Origin: JBDKJS01 sp039806065
Lineage (GTDB): Bacteria; Bacteroidota; Bacteroidia; AKYH767-A; 2013-40CM-41-45
DNA length: 42,742 nt
Direction: 5' to 3'
Assembly (NCBI GenBank): GCA_039806065.1
Contig: JBDKJS010000094.1
Span: forward strand, 1 to 42,742
Part shown: positions 1 to 9,571 of the stretch, piece by piece
How positions within the stretch are numbered: position 1 is the stretch's first letter
Layout of the letters: each line of letters opens with the position of its first letter
Notes under the pieces: model-generated
What the model was told of the DNA's origin: nothing
What the model saw: only the letters and a program-made list of their open reading frames with translations
Databases searched by the model: none
Made by a program: the position numbers and the translations under genes

Positions 1-3000
1 AGTGATAAAAAGGCAGCTGGGGAAGTAATGGATAAACTTGAACCAGTATGGAAAACCAAACTTACTGATGCACAGAAGGAAGCAATTTATAAAACTAGTA
101 ATGCCATGCTCAAAAAGCGGATTAAAGCATTTCCAGATTTTGCTTCCTACTACAATTGTGTGACAACATTAGCTAACGGAAACTTTCCTGCCAATGTATA
201 TGCTGATTGGCAATCAAATATTGATAAAGTGCTGATACTCCCCTCAAAAAATTTTTATAAGTACATACAAATGTGCAATGGTTTATTTTCAAGTAACACA
301 CTTTATAACAGTACTGCAGCCAGGTGGTATGTAACCACCTCTGATTACCAATTGGTTTTTGATTCAGTGCCGAAGGTTATTTTCCCGACCACAGATTTGT
401 GGTGCGTGAGTAAGAATGACAGCATGGTAGTATTGGGAACATCAGCAGTATTTTATCCGTTAATTGATCAGCTTCATTGTGAGAAGGGAACTGTAAATTG
501 GGTAAGAGCCGGTTGGAAGGAGGAAGATGTGTATGCTAAACTACCATCCTATAAAATTGATGTTACTGGAAGTGATTTCAATGCCGATTCGGCTCAGTTT
601 TTCAACAGTATTTATTTTAAACAACAGCCACTGCTTGGAAAGTTCAGTGCCAAAATACTGGCAGCTCAAACAGAAGACAATGCGTCCTATCCGCGCTTCG
701 AATCATATGCCGCAGAAATGCCCATTAAAAATATTGTAAAGGATGTTGATTATTTAGGAGGATTTAGTATGAAGGGCAATAGATTTATTGGCAGTGGGAA
801 CAAAGAAAATAAAGCAAAGCTGTATTTTTATAAGGAGAATAAATTGCAAATGGTAGCAGCCAGTCAAGGCTTCGTGGTTAGACCCGAACGCATCACCAGT
901 GATAATGCTGCCATTGCCATCTATCATGATGGCGATAGTATTTATCATCCATCTCTTACCTTTAAATACATTGTGGCAGATAGAGAATTAGCGCTAATAA
1001 GAGCAGAAGAAGGAAAATCAAAAGCCCCTTTCAATGATAGTTACCATCAGATAGACATGTATTTTGATGGTATCTATTGGAAAATAGACGAACCATTGAT
1101 GAATTTTAAAATGATAAGCGGTGCTGGTGAGAGTGAAGCTAATTTTGAGTCAAATGGTTATTTTAAAAGAAGCAGGTTTGAAAAGATGCAGGTGTTAAGT
1201 GAAGTTCATCCGATGTTTGTCATCATGCGCTACTGTGAACAGCGCGACCAACGAAAAGTATATGTTACTGATTTGGCAAAAGAATTTAGAATGCCCGAAT
1301 CGGAAGTGAGGCCTTTGTTATTGATGTATGCCAATTACGGTTTCCTTTCTTATGATAATAAGGAAGATTTGGTAGTAGTAAATGACAAATTATTTTATTA
1401 CGTAAGGGCTAATTCAGGTAAAACGGATTATGATATGTTGCGCCTTACATCTATCATTAACGGACTACCCAATGCCAGTTTAAATTTACTCAACTTTGAG
1501 ATGACCATGCGAGGTGTTCAGCCTATTAATTTGAGTGATTCACAAAATGTGGTACTTTTTCCTAAAGACCAGGAAATTAAAATGCAAAAGAATAGAGATT
1601 TTAAGTTTGCGGGGCATGTTAAGGCCGGGAGATTCGATTTTTTTGGTAAGGAATTTACATTTGAGTATAATAATTTTAAAATATTACTTGATAATGTAGA
1701 TTCACTTAGATTGAAGGTTGAATCACCAGGTGGTGAAGTAGATGAATTAGGGCGAAAGAGACTAGTTACAGTAAAAAGTGTATTGCAAAATGTAACAGGT
1801 GATTTGATTATAGATTGGCCAGGGAATAAGTCAGGCCTAAAAAATTATCCGCGCTATCCCATTTTTAATAGTAAAAAGGATTCATACGTTTATTATGATA
1901 AGCCGAGTATTCAAAGTGGTGTATATTTAAAAGACAACTTTCACTTTCATCTTGATCCTTTTAGCATTGATTCACTTGATAATTTTACAAATGCAGGATT
2001 GCGTTTTTCGGGAGAATTTATAAGTGCAGGCATTTTTGAAGATTTTAGAGATACCCTTTCGCTTCAAAAGGATTTGTCGTTAGGTCTTGTTAGAAATACT
2101 GGAGATCAAGGCTGGCCAGTTTATGCAGGTAAAGGAAAGTTTACCAATGAACTATCGCTAAGTAATGAAGGGTTGATAGGCGATGGTACCATTGATTACC
2201 TTACCAGTACCACAACTTCTGATCAGATAGTTTTTTTGCCAGACAGTATGAATGCAGATGTTGATTTATTCACCAATAGGAAGGAGCTATATAAGGATGT
2301 GGAATATCCTGAGGCAAATACTCGCAGCGCATTTATACATTGGGAGCCTAAAAATGATGTGATGTATGCATATAAAAAAGATACTGCATTCAGTATGTTT
2401 GAAAGTCAGGTGGCACACAATGGAAATTTGCAGTTAAGACCAGATGGACTCACTGGTAATGGTATTTCAAGTTTTGCAGCTTCAGAATTAGAGTCTAATC
2501 TTATGCGATTCAAAAAAGATAAAATTAAAGCAGACACTGCCGACTTTAGATTGTCATCAGATAATAGTACGGCACTTGCACTTTCATCTAAAAATTTAAA
2601 TTCAACAATAGATTTTGTTAAACGTATGGGTGAATTTAAAAGTAATGGTAGTGGATCATACGTAACATTTCCTATAAATGAGTACATCTGTTTCATTGAT
2701 CAATTTAAATGGTATATGGATCAAAAGGAAATTGAACTTACAACTAGTGAGCAAACGGCTGCTAAGAATAATGATGGCACCGGTATTAATCTAGAGGGGT
2801 CAGAGTTTATAAGCATTAATTCACGTCAAGATTCATTGAGATTCAGAGCACCTTTTGCAAAGTACAGTTTGAAGGATTATATTATCAATGCAGCGAGAGT
2901 GGCTGCTATCCAAACAGCAGATGCCACCGTGGTACCTGATAGTGGAATAGTAGTAATAGAAAAGTATGCCAAGATGCGAACCTTAAATAATGCTTTGATA

Positions 3001-4332
3001 GTAGCTAATAACACTACTAAGTACCATTCAATTTTTAATGCTACAGTTGACATATTAGGAAGAAAGAGGTACGAGGGCAGGGGAGACTATAGCTATGTGG
3101 ATGAAAGTAATAGAAAGCACTTGATTAAGTTTGATAACATCAGAGTGGATACCAGCTTCCAAACCATAGCAAGTGGCGAACTTACAGATACTGCTGGTTT
3201 TCCATTAAGTAATAAATTTTTATTTAAAGGTACGGCTTCGTTGGCTGCGGCTAATCAGTTCCTCACCTTCAGCGGCTTTGCCAAACCCGATTTTGCTTGT
3301 GAAAAAATAGATAGGCAATGGATTAAATTTAGTGGTGAGATCAATCCGGCAAATATTTTTATTCCTATCGACAATCCTACGAGTGATGAAGGGCGCAAGT
3401 TGGCAAGTTCACTAAGTATTACAAGTGATAGTACTGGTATATATGCTGCGTTTTTAATGCCAAGGCGAAGTGCCAATGACAAAGAAATTTTAGCGGCTAA
3501 GGGTGTGCTCACTTATGATAAGGGGAGCAATGAGTTTAGGATTGCCCCTAAAGAAAAGTTTGAAAAAGCCAATGCCCCAGGAAATTACTTGGCATTGAAC
3601 GATAAGAAATGTACTGTTTATGCCGAAGGGAAATTAGATTTTGGATGTGATTTTGGTCAACTTTCCATTATACCGGTAGGAAGTGCTATCAATAATTTAA
3701 ATAATGACAGTACCAGTTTTGAACTAATGGTGGCACTTAATTTTTTCTTTAATGAAGAGTCAATCAAACAAATGAGTGAGTATTTTTCTACGGCAGGTAC
3801 ACTCAGTGCCAGCAATGATGTAGGAAGAAAGGCATATGAAAAAGGTTTGGCTGAATTAGTAGGACGGGAAAAGGCAGATAAGTTAATTACTGAATTGAAC
3901 TTATATGGAAATTTCAAAAAATTTCCTGATGATTTGAAAAATACGTTTTTATTTACCGATGTAAAAATGGTTTACGATAATGCTACTAGGAGTTTTATTA
4001 GTAAGGGTCAATTAGGTTTAGGAAGTATTGATAAAAGTTCAGTAAATAAAATGGTAAATGGCACTATACAGATTATCAGAAAACGCAGCGGTGATGTGCT
4101 CAACCTATATTTAGAACCAGAAAATGGAACTTGGTATTTCTTTAGTTACACAAGAGGGATCATGCAGGGAATTAGTAGTAATACTGCTTTCAATGATGCC
4201 ATAAACAAAGTTAAACCTGAGAAAAGGGTGAATAAGGAAAAAGATAAAGCTGATTTGGAGTACATGCTCAGTACTGATAGAAGGGTAAAAGACTTCTTGA
4301 AAAAGCTTAATCCACAGCCAGTAGAAGAGTAG
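1..4332 (+). CDS. Very large protein of unknown function, 5' end outside window
   Basis: I do not recognise this protein. The frame is open from the first base: nine sense codons precede the ATG at 28 with no stop, and no signal peptide or start context is visible there. The gene therefore almost certainly begins upstream, and 1443 residues are visible. The visible part is soluble-looking, rich in Ser, Asn, Asp and aromatic residues with beta-strand-like alternation, and has no obvious transmembrane helix, catalytic motif or sorting domain. The C-terminus is charged (Lys/Glu rich). The style suggests a large exported or periplasmic scaffold, but that is inference. Its stop codon directly abuts the stop of the convergent peptidase gene, leaving no room for a dedicated terminator. 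Confidence 0.85.
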   Translation, partial: SDKKAAGEVMDKLEPVWKTKLTDAQKEAIYKTSNAMLKKRIKAFPDFASYYNCVTTLANGNFPANVYADWQSNIDKVLILPSKNFYKYIQMCNGLFSSNTLYNSTAARWYVTTSDYQLVFDSVPKVIFPTTDLWCVSKNDSMVVLGTSAVFYPLIDQLHCEKGTVNWVRAGWKEEDVYAKLPSYKIDVTGSDFNADSAQFFNSIYFKQQPLLGKFSAKILAAQTEDNASYPRFESYAAEMPIKNIVKDVDYLGGFSMKGNRFIGSGNKENKAKLYFYKENKLQMVAASQGFVVRPERITSDNAAIAIYHDGDSIYHPSLTFKYIVADRELALIRAEEGKSKAPFNDSYHQIDMYFDGIYWKIDEPLMNFKMISGAGESEANFESNGYFKRSRFEKMQVLSEVHPMFVIMRYCEQRDQRKVYVTDLAKEFRMPESEVRPLLLMYANYGFLSYDNKEDLVVVNDKLFYYVRANSGKTDYDMLRLTSIINGLPNASLNLLNFEMTMRGVQPINLSDSQNVVLFPKDQEIKMQKNRDFKFAGHVKAGRFDFFGKEFTFEYNNFKILLDNVDSLRLKVESPGGEVDELGRKRLVTVKSVLQNVTGDLIIDWPGNKSGLKNYPRYPIFNSKKDSYVYYDKPSIQSGVYLKDNFHFHLDPFSIDSLDNFTNAGLRFSGEFISAGIFEDFRDTLSLQKDLSLGLVRNTGDQGWPVYAGKGKFTNELSLSNEGLIGDGTIDYLTSTTTSDQIVFLPDSMNADVDLFTNRKELYKDVEYPEANTRSAFIHWEPKNDVMYAYKKDTAFSMFESQVAHNGNLQLRPDGLTGNGISSFAASELESNLMRFKKDKIKADTADFRLSSDNSTALALSSKNLNSTIDFVKRMGEFKSNGSGSYVTFPINEYICFIDQFKWYMDQKEIELTTSEQTAAKNNDGTGINLEGSEFISINSRQDSLRFRAPFAKYSLKDYIINAARVAAIQTADATVVPDSGIVVIEKYAKMRTLNNALIVANNTTKYHSIFNATVDILGRKRYEGRGDYSYVDESNRKHLIKFDNIRVDTSFQTIASGELTDTAGFPLSNKFLFKGTASLAAANQFLTFSGFAKPDFACEKIDRQWIKFSGEINPANIFIPIDNPTSDEGRKLASSLSITSDSTGIYAAFLMPRRSANDKEILAAKGVLTYDKGSNEFRIAPKEKFEKANAPGNYLALNDKKCTVYAEGKLDFGCDFGQLSIIPVGSAINNLNNDSTSFELMVALNFFFNEESIKQMSEYFSTAGTLSASNDVGRKAYEKGLAELVGREKADKLITELNLYGNFKKFPDDLKNTFLFTDVKMVYDNATRSFISKGQLGLGSIDKSSVNKMVNGTIQIIRKRSGDVLNLYLEPENGTWYFFSYTRGIMQGISSNTAFNDAINKVKPEKRVNKEKDKADLEYMLSTDRRVKDFLKKLNPQPVEE

Positions 4333-5253
4333 TTATAGATTTTTTAAAAGGTATTGATAGAGTTTTATCATTGATTTAATATCGGCTTTGTGAACCTTTT
4401 CACGAGGAGAATGAACATGGCTTTCAGGAGCACCTATGAAGCACCAATCAATGGGTAATGGTAATTTTTGGATTTCAGTTCCATCACTTCCTCCTGCGCT
4501 TTCTACTTCAATTTGAAAGGGCACTTTTGATGCTTCAGCTAAGGCAATAATTTTATTTACATATACCCTACGAGGTATTCCACTGTCGCGCATGCTTATA
4601 GCTACGCCCTCACCATGGTGCACTCCAGCAGTTACCCATGTGATATCACTTATAAGCGATTGCTTTATTTTATAATTGTCGTATAAAAATTTAGCTAAGT
4701 AACCAGCGTTGCCGCCACCATGTTCTTCCCAACAGGTGAAAACTATTGCACCGTTTTCAATCGTATTGCACTGCATTAGCGCATTGTATACGCCCAATCG
4801 ATTGTCAAGGTAACAGCATTGTATAAACTCTGGACTTTCATGCCAGTAAGGAGTGTAACTAAGGTCAGTTCCTGGTTTTATGGGGGCTGCACTTTGGTAA
4901 AAAAAACCGCTGTCTTCACTGTAACCAACTACAGCCTTTACTATTTTATCAGCACTTTCATAGCCATACAGTTCATCATTATCTTTTATATGTGGACCAC
5001 CTACCTTCAACAGTTGTTCATTATACCCCACGGTAAATCCTATATTGTCGATATGCGCATAAACCGCAGTTGTTGGTTGGCCAAATACAAGGATAATGGA
5101 ATTTTGAAAATTTTCACCAGCATAGATGGTAGGCATGCATTTCCAATTTTTTTTATTGGTAGTGATGTAATCAAGTAAAAATTTAGTCATTAGCCCTTCA
5201 TTACCTGAAGGAGCATGTAAGCTACACATGGTTTTTAATAAATCGAAGTTCAT
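4333..5253 (-). CDS. M42-family metallo-aminopeptidase (glutamyl aminopeptidase/endoglucanase M-like)
   Basis: This is a 306-residue protein of the M42 family, which are di-metal cytosolic aminopeptidases. The likely metal and catalytic residues are in order: H67 and D69 in AHIDNIGF (usually HMDEIG), the bridging D150 in YLDNRLG, the Glu pair E176/E177 in CWEEHGGG, D203 in SDITW, and H281 in HVHSP. SAGGSDG near residue 252 matches the family substrate loop. It is somewhat shorter than typical M42 enzymes (about 340-360). The ATG start is clear and there is no signal peptide. It is a single gene, convergent with the large protein before it and divergent from the ABC operon. The Asn replacing Glu in the first motif is unusual but should not remove a metal ligand. 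Substrate is unknown. Confidence 0.85.
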   Translation of the reverse strand: MNFDLLKTMCSLHAPSGNEGLMTKFLLDYITTNKKNWKCMPTIYAGENFQNSIILVFGQPTTAVYAHIDNIGFTVGYNEQLLKVGGPHIKDNDELYGYESADKIVKAVVGYSEDSGFFYQSAAPIKPGTDLSYTPYWHESPEFIQCCYLDNRLGVYNALMQCNTIENGAIVFTCWEEHGGGNAGYLAKFLYDNYKIKQSLISDITWVTAGVHHGEGVAISMRDSGIPRRVYVNKIIALAEASKVPFQIEVESAGGSDGTEIQKLPLPIDWCFIGAPESHVHSPREKVHKADIKSMIKLYQYLLKNL

Positions 5254-5275
5254 TTTTTAAGATAAAACATTTTTT

Positions 5276-5283
5276 CAAAAGTA
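5276..5283 (-). promoter_or_regulatory. Putative Bacteroidota -7 element for the M42 peptidase gene
   Basis: On the minus strand this reads TACTTTTG, an exact match to the TAnnTTTG -7 consensus of the phylum. It lies about 23 bases upstream of the ATG at 5253. No convincing TTG -33 element sits at the expected distance, so this is a motif-level call only. Confidence 0.35.
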
Positions 5284-5305
5284 GTTTTTAATAACCATTT
5301 GACCA

Positions 5306-5313
5306 TACTTTTG
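5306..5313 (+). promoter_or_regulatory. Putative Bacteroidota -7 element for the ABC/LolA operon
   Basis: TACTTTTG matches TAnnTTTG exactly and lies 65 bases upstream of the ABC ATPase start at 5378. The upstream TTG partner is not clear. With the minus-strand copy at 5276 it would make this 124-base gap a divergent promoter region. Confidence 0.4.
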
Positions 5314-5377
5314 TTGTTAAGACAAAGTCTTACTTTTTACTTAAAATAGCCACTACATTAATTTCATTTCACTGCAA

Positions 5378-6286
5378 ATGACAGAAACAATACTTGAAAC
5401 CCAATCATTGACCAAATATTTTGATACTAATAAGGCAGTAGATGGGGTTAGCTTTAAAGTAAAAAAAGGTGAAGTGTTGGGCTTTTTGGGTCCCAATGGA
5501 GCAGGAAAAAGCACCACACTACGAATGCTATTGGGATTGATTCAACCTACTGATGGTGAAATAAAAATTTTTGGTCGTTCCTTAACAAGAGAACGTGCTT
5601 TTATATTGTCAAAGGTTGGTAGCTTGATTGAGAAACCAGATTTTTATAAATATTTATCAGCCCGAACAAATTTGAAAATGATGGCAAGACTTAGTGGAAT
5701 TGCCATACACAAGTCAAAGGTTGATGAAGTCTTGGAAATGGTAGGGCTATCTAAACGTGCTAATGATTTTGTTAAAGCTTACTCCCACGGTATGCGGCAA
5801 CGGTTGGGCCTGGCTGCGGCTTTAATTCATGATCCAGAAATTATTATTCTTGATGAGCCCACTACCGGTTTAGATCCTCAAGGTATTATCGATATAAGGA
5901 ATCTAATTTTATTTTTAAAGGGTCAAGGTAAAACCATAATACTTTCATCTCACATTTTAAGCGAAATAGAACTTATAGCCGATAGCTTAATCATCATTGC
6001 GCAAGGTAAGGTATTGGAACAAGGGCAGGTAAGTAAGTTACTCAATCAAGCAGAGCGAGTGGTACATCTTTCAGTAGATAAAATAGAAGAAACTAAATTA
6101 TTGCTTAATACAATGACAATCCAATATGAATTAGATGATCATACAAACAGTTTCACCATCCATTGTAGCGATGCAGTGTTGAAGCAAGTTACTTTTAGTC
6201 TAGCCGATAAACAAATAAGTATTTTAAATTTAAATAATAGCCGAAGGTTAGAAGATTTCTTTATGCAATTAATAAATAACTCATGA
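5378..6286 (+). CDS. ABC transporter ATP-binding protein
   Basis: This is a 302-residue cytoplasmic ATPase of the ABC-2/drug-export type (CcmA/NatA-like). Walker A is GPNGAGKST at 38-46, the signature is SHGMRQRLG near 136, Walker B is IIILDEP near 158, followed by a D-loop (GLDPQG) and an H-loop (SSHILSE). The last 90 residues form the variable C-terminal extension usual in this subfamily. The stop codon overlaps the start of the permease gene (ATGA), so translation is probably coupled. The substrate cannot be read from the sequence. The overlapping LolA-like gene two positions later hints at a lipid or lipoprotein cargo. Confidence 0.95.
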   Translation: MTETILETQSLTKYFDTNKAVDGVSFKVKKGEVLGFLGPNGAGKSTTLRMLLGLIQPTDGEIKIFGRSLTRERAFILSKVGSLIEKPDFYKYLSARTNLKMMARLSGIAIHKSKVDEVLEMVGLSKRANDFVKAYSHGMRQRLGLAAALIHDPEIIILDEPTTGLDPQGIIDIRNLILFLKGQGKTIILSSHILSEIELIADSLIIIAQGKVLEQGQVSKLLNQAERVVHLSVDKIEETKLLLNTMTIQYELDDHTNSFTIHCSDAVLKQVTFSLADKQISILNLNNSRRLEDFFMQLINNS

Positions 6287-7131
6287 AATTATTTACTGCT
6301 TCATTATACACTGAACTAATTAAAATAGTAGCCAAGCCTAGAAGTTATATTGGATTTATAGTCATAACAGCTATTGTGGCACTCATTCAATTTGCGATGT
6401 GGATTGATGGACTAAATTTTATTAATTTCATCACGGGTAATGTTGAGCAAACATTCCTTATTGAGGGAAAAATATTAAATGGAAGCCTGGTTACTTTTAT
6501 CATATTACAGACTTTAATTGTTCACATCCCTTTGCTTATAGCCCTCGTTACTGGCGATTTAATTTCAGGGGAAAGTGCAATGGGAACATTACGGGCATTG
6601 GTTTCAAAGCCCATCAGTAGAACAGCCTTACTACTTTCAAAATTATGTGCCGGAGGAATTTATACACTTTTAATTTTGCTATGGTTGGGAATTATTTCTT
6701 TAGGATTAGCCATGTATGTATTTGGTAATGGTGATTTAATAGTGCTCAAGAGCGAGGAGTTAATCATTCTGCCATCTGATGATCTACTATGGCGATTTTT
6801 TTGTGCATTTGGCGCTGCCTTTGTGGCGTTAATGGTAATTGCAAGCTTGTCACTAATGCTTAGCGTTTTTAGTGATAATTCCATAGGACCCATCATAACT
6901 ACCATGGGCATCATCATTTTATTTACCATCATAGGAACGATGGAAATTCCAATTTTTGATAAGGTAAAACCTTATTTATTCACCACACATATGATAGTGT
7001 GGCGTAGTTTTTTCGAATCACCTGTTGACTCATCGCAAATTCTTCATTCATTTTTAGTAATGGTGTTTCACATCACAAGTTTTATCACTATTGCCATCGT
7101 TAAATTTAATAAGAAAGATATTCTCACATGA
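6283..7131 (+). CDS. ABC-2 type transporter permease
   Basis: This is a 282-residue integral membrane protein with about six hydrophobic segments: roughly residues 21-41, 67-92, 115-148, 171-196, 201-220 and 253-273. A conserved cytoplasmic stretch after the second segment (GESAMGTLRALVSKPISR) is typical of NosY/ABC-2 permeases. It overlaps the ATPase by four bases upstream and the LolA-like gene by four bases downstream, so the three products are probably made together. It most likely forms a homodimeric channel with the ATPase at the inner membrane. Confidence 0.9.
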   Translation: MKLFTASLYTELIKIVAKPRSYIGFIVITAIVALIQFAMWIDGLNFINFITGNVEQTFLIEGKILNGSLVTFIILQTLIVHIPLLIALVTGDLISGESAMGTLRALVSKPISRTALLLSKLCAGGIYTLLILLWLGIISLGLAMYVFGNGDLIVLKSEELIILPSDDLLWRFFCAFGAAFVALMVIASLSLMLSVFSDNSIGPIITTMGIIILFTIIGTMEIPIFDKVKPYLFTTHMIVWRSFFESPVDSSQILHSFLVMVFHITSFITIAIVKFNKKDILT

Positions 7132-7841
7132 ATTTTAAAATATCATTTTTTAATAAGTCGCTCATCATCTTGTTGCTTTCATTTTTCACCGGATCAAGCA
7201 TAGCCGATGAATTGCCTCGACAATATTTAAGAGCCATCAATTTAAAATTTGCTCAAGTAAATAATTATAGTGCATCCATAGTGGTAACTACAGAAATACC
7301 ATTTATTAAAATGTTTCCTATCAAAGCAACAATCTATTTTAAGCAGCCGGATTTGTTGCGCATTAAGTCAAAAAGTATAGCCATTTTACCCAAGCAAAAT
7401 GTAGATCAACTGTTTAAAATCATGGCTGATACTGCTTCCTATGAAGCCTATTTGCAGGGCGATGAGCCGATCAATGGAAGTGAAACAAAATTGGTAAACA
7501 TTGTTCCAATCAGTGATACGAGTGATGTGGTTTTAGCAAAATTTTGGATTGATATAAAGAAAAGTGTGGTGCTCAAATCGCAAATCACTACTCGAACCAA
7601 TGGCACTATTATAGCTAATTATACTTATGGATCCAATGAAAGATATGCCTTGCCAGAAAAAATTATTTTTACCGTTGATACCAAAAAATTTAAAATTCCA
7701 AAGGCCGTAAGTGCTGATCTTAATAACTACAATGCGGCACAAAATGACAAAGCAAAACTAGGTAAGAAGGGAAAAATAACCATAGAATTTTCAAACTACC
7801 TCATAAACAAGGGTATTAGCAGTGAATTATTCATCAAGTGA
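7128..7841 (+). CDS. LolA-like periplasmic carrier protein
   Basis: This is a 237-residue protein with an N-terminal signal peptide (Lys-containing start, hydrophobic core at about 10-25, cleavage near SSIADE). The mature part resembles the LolA/LolB beta-barrel superfamily: an early LRAINLKFAQVNNYSASIV helix-strand segment, then alternating strands including YFKQPDLLRIKSK, which is the usual FxxPxxLRxK-type block. LolA carries lipoproteins across the periplasm in Proteobacteria; many Bacteroidota paralogues have no known cargo. The gene starts inside the permease stop (ATGA), so an ABC transporter-linked role is likely. The assignment rests on fold-level resemblance, not a catalytic motif. 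Confidence 0.65.
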   Translation: MNFKISFFNKSLIILLLSFFTGSSIADELPRQYLRAINLKFAQVNNYSASIVVTTEIPFIKMFPIKATIYFKQPDLLRIKSKSIAILPKQNVDQLFKIMADTASYEAYLQGDEPINGSETKLVNIVPISDTSDVVLAKFWIDIKKSVVLKSQITTRTNGTIIANYTYGSNERYALPEKIIFTVDTKKFKIPKAVSADLNNYNAAQNDKAKLGKKGKITIEFSNYLINKGISSELFIK

Positions 7842-7896
7842 GCATAGCTTTAAAAATATTTTATACTTTTTTATGGATTCTGATCTTTTTTGAATC

Positions 7897-7929
7897 TTTG
7901 GATTGAAGAAAAATCTATTTTTACTTTTC
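7897..7929 (+). promoter_or_regulatory. Putative Bacteroidota promoter (TTTG-N21-TACTTTTC)
   Basis: A TTTG at 7897-7900 and a TACTTTTC at 7922-7929 are separated by 21 bases, a plausible -33/-7 spacing. The second element has one mismatch to TAnnTTTG. It lies about 31 bases upstream of the ATG at 7961. Confidence 0.4.
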
Positions 7930-7960
7930 TACCGTACATCTAATTTTAATCAAAAAAAAT

Positions 7961-9571
7961 ATGAGGAAATTATGTTATTTGATGATGCCCATTTTGCTTG
8001 GTTGCATCAAGCTTGCTGCCCAGCGAGATACTAAGCCTGTAAAAAGTATAGCTAAGAGCGCTCGTGTATTTATCAATGGGGCCACCGTTCAGCGTGAAGT
8101 GAAAACTACCATTGAACCTGGCATTACAATCTTAAGCGTTGGTGGATTATCAGCAAGTTTGGTACCTCCAAGCCTATCAGTAAATGGGGGAAGTAATGCT
8201 ACCATACTTGGGATCCAATTTGAATTAAATTACTTGGAACCAAAGCAAAAGACAGTTTTCATGCGTAGTTTAGAAGATTCTATAAAGAGCTTAGAGTATC
8301 AATTACAAAATAATACAAGTCTTATTGGTGTTTTCATTGAAGAGGAAGCCTTGTTAAAGGCAAATAAGTCTATCGGTGGAGCCAATATAGGAGTAGATAA
8401 GGATGCATTAGAAGAGGTAGCTAATTTTTTTAGAGAGCGCATGATAGGTTTAAAGGGAAAACAAGCTGAGCTCAACCGTGAGTCAACTCGATTGCAAGAG
8501 GAGATCGGCAGGCTTCGCACACAGGTTGGCGAAGAGCTTTCCAAAGGAAATAAGCCTACCGGTGTAGTATATATTACCCTACAATCTAAGGTTCGAACCG
8601 AAGTAAATTTTATGGTCAATTATTTTGTGAATGGTGCAAGTTGGTATCCAATATATGACATAAGAGCTAAAGATACCAAGAGCGACATTTCGCTTATTTA
8701 CAAAGCTAATATTTCACAATCAACAGGCGAAGACTGGGCTAATATTAAACTTACGCTAAGTACCGGCAACCCTTCCTTAGGGGGCACCAAACCAGAATTG
8801 GAACCTCTGTATTTAAATTATTATCAACCCCAACAGGCTTACGATTTGGATGGAAGATTAAATGGAATGTCAGCAGCACCAATGATGTTAGAAGATGTAG
8901 TTGTAACAGGGAAACGACAAGATAAATTGTTCAAAGCGCCAATTACAAATGTTCAGCAAAACATGACCAATGTTGATTTTGCTATTGAACAACCATATAG
9001 TCTTATCTCGGGCGATAAGCCGCTCACTGTTGAAGTAAATAGTTTTGAACTACCAGCAAAATATATTTATGCGGCAGTTCCTAAATTAGATAAGGACGCA
9101 TTTTTAATTGCAAAGATTGGAGGATGGGATGATTTAAATTTGGAAGCAGGCGAAGCCAATATTTATTTTGAGGGAGGATACGTTGGGAAATCTATATTGG
9201 ATCCTAGAAGCGTTTCCGATTCATTGCAATTATCATTGGGACGCGACAAGCGAATAGTGGTGATGCGTGAGAAACGAAAGGATGAAAGCTCAAAGAAAGG
9301 ATTTGGTAAGTTTATAGAAAAAGAGTTGAACTATTTGATATCAGTAAGAAATTCAAAAACTGATGCGATAGAAATTATTATTGAAGATCAATTTCCACTT
9401 TCAAGCACATCTGATATTATTGTCACAAGGGGCAACCTTGATGGAGGTGTATTGGATGACCAATCAGGCAAAGTGCAATGGACACTTTCACTCAATCCAG
9501 GAGAGAAAATAGAGAAAAGAATTAACTATACTATTAAGCATCCTAAAGATAAACCTTTGATTTCTTATTAA
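7961..9571 (+). CDS. DUF4140/DUF4139 (mucoidy inhibitor MuiA family) secreted protein
   Basis: This is a 536-residue protein with a signal peptide ending near KLAAQ. The first part (about 30-130) fits the DUF4140 N-terminal domain (ARVFINGATVQREVKTTIEPG). Residues about 150-195 form a charged coiled-coil-like segment. From about 200 onwards lies the DUF4139 domain, with the diagnostic VNYFVNGASWYPIYDIRA and STGEDWANIKLTLSTGNPS blocks. MuiA proteins were named for an effect on mucoid colony growth; their molecular function is not established. The family often has an insertion in the middle. Here that region carries LEDVVVTGKRQ near residue 310, reminiscent of the plug start of TonB-dependent receptors. 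The gene stands alone and converges with a 4-base overlap on the next gene. Confidence 0.85.
   Translation: MRKLCYLMMPILLGCIKLAAQRDTKPVKSIAKSARVFINGATVQREVKTTIEPGITILSVGGLSASLVPPSLSVNGGSNATILGIQFELNYLEPKQKTVFMRSLEDSIKSLEYQLQNNTSLIGVFIEEEALLKANKSIGGANIGVDKDALEEVANFFRERMIGLKGKQAELNRESTRLQEEIGRLRTQVGEELSKGNKPTGVVYITLQSKVRTEVNFMVNYFVNGASWYPIYDIRAKDTKSDISLIYKANISQSTGEDWANIKLTLSTGNPSLGGTKPELEPLYLNYYQPQQAYDLDGRLNGMSAAPMMLEDVVVTGKRQDKLFKAPITNVQQNMTNVDFAIEQPYSLISGDKPLTVEVNSFELPAKYIYAAVPKLDKDAFLIAKIGGWDDLNLEAGEANIYFEGGYVGKSILDPRSVSDSLQLSLGRDKRIVVMREKRKDESSKKGFGKFIEKELNYLISVRNSKTDAIEIIIEDQFPLSSTSDIIVTRGNLDGGVLDDQSGKVQWTLSLNPGEKIEKRINYTIKHPKDKPLISY

Noticed and set aside
4819..5178. Open frame antisense to the M42 peptidase
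   Set aside because: It lies wholly within a well-supported gene with conserved metal-site residues on the other strand, and has no recognisable product.
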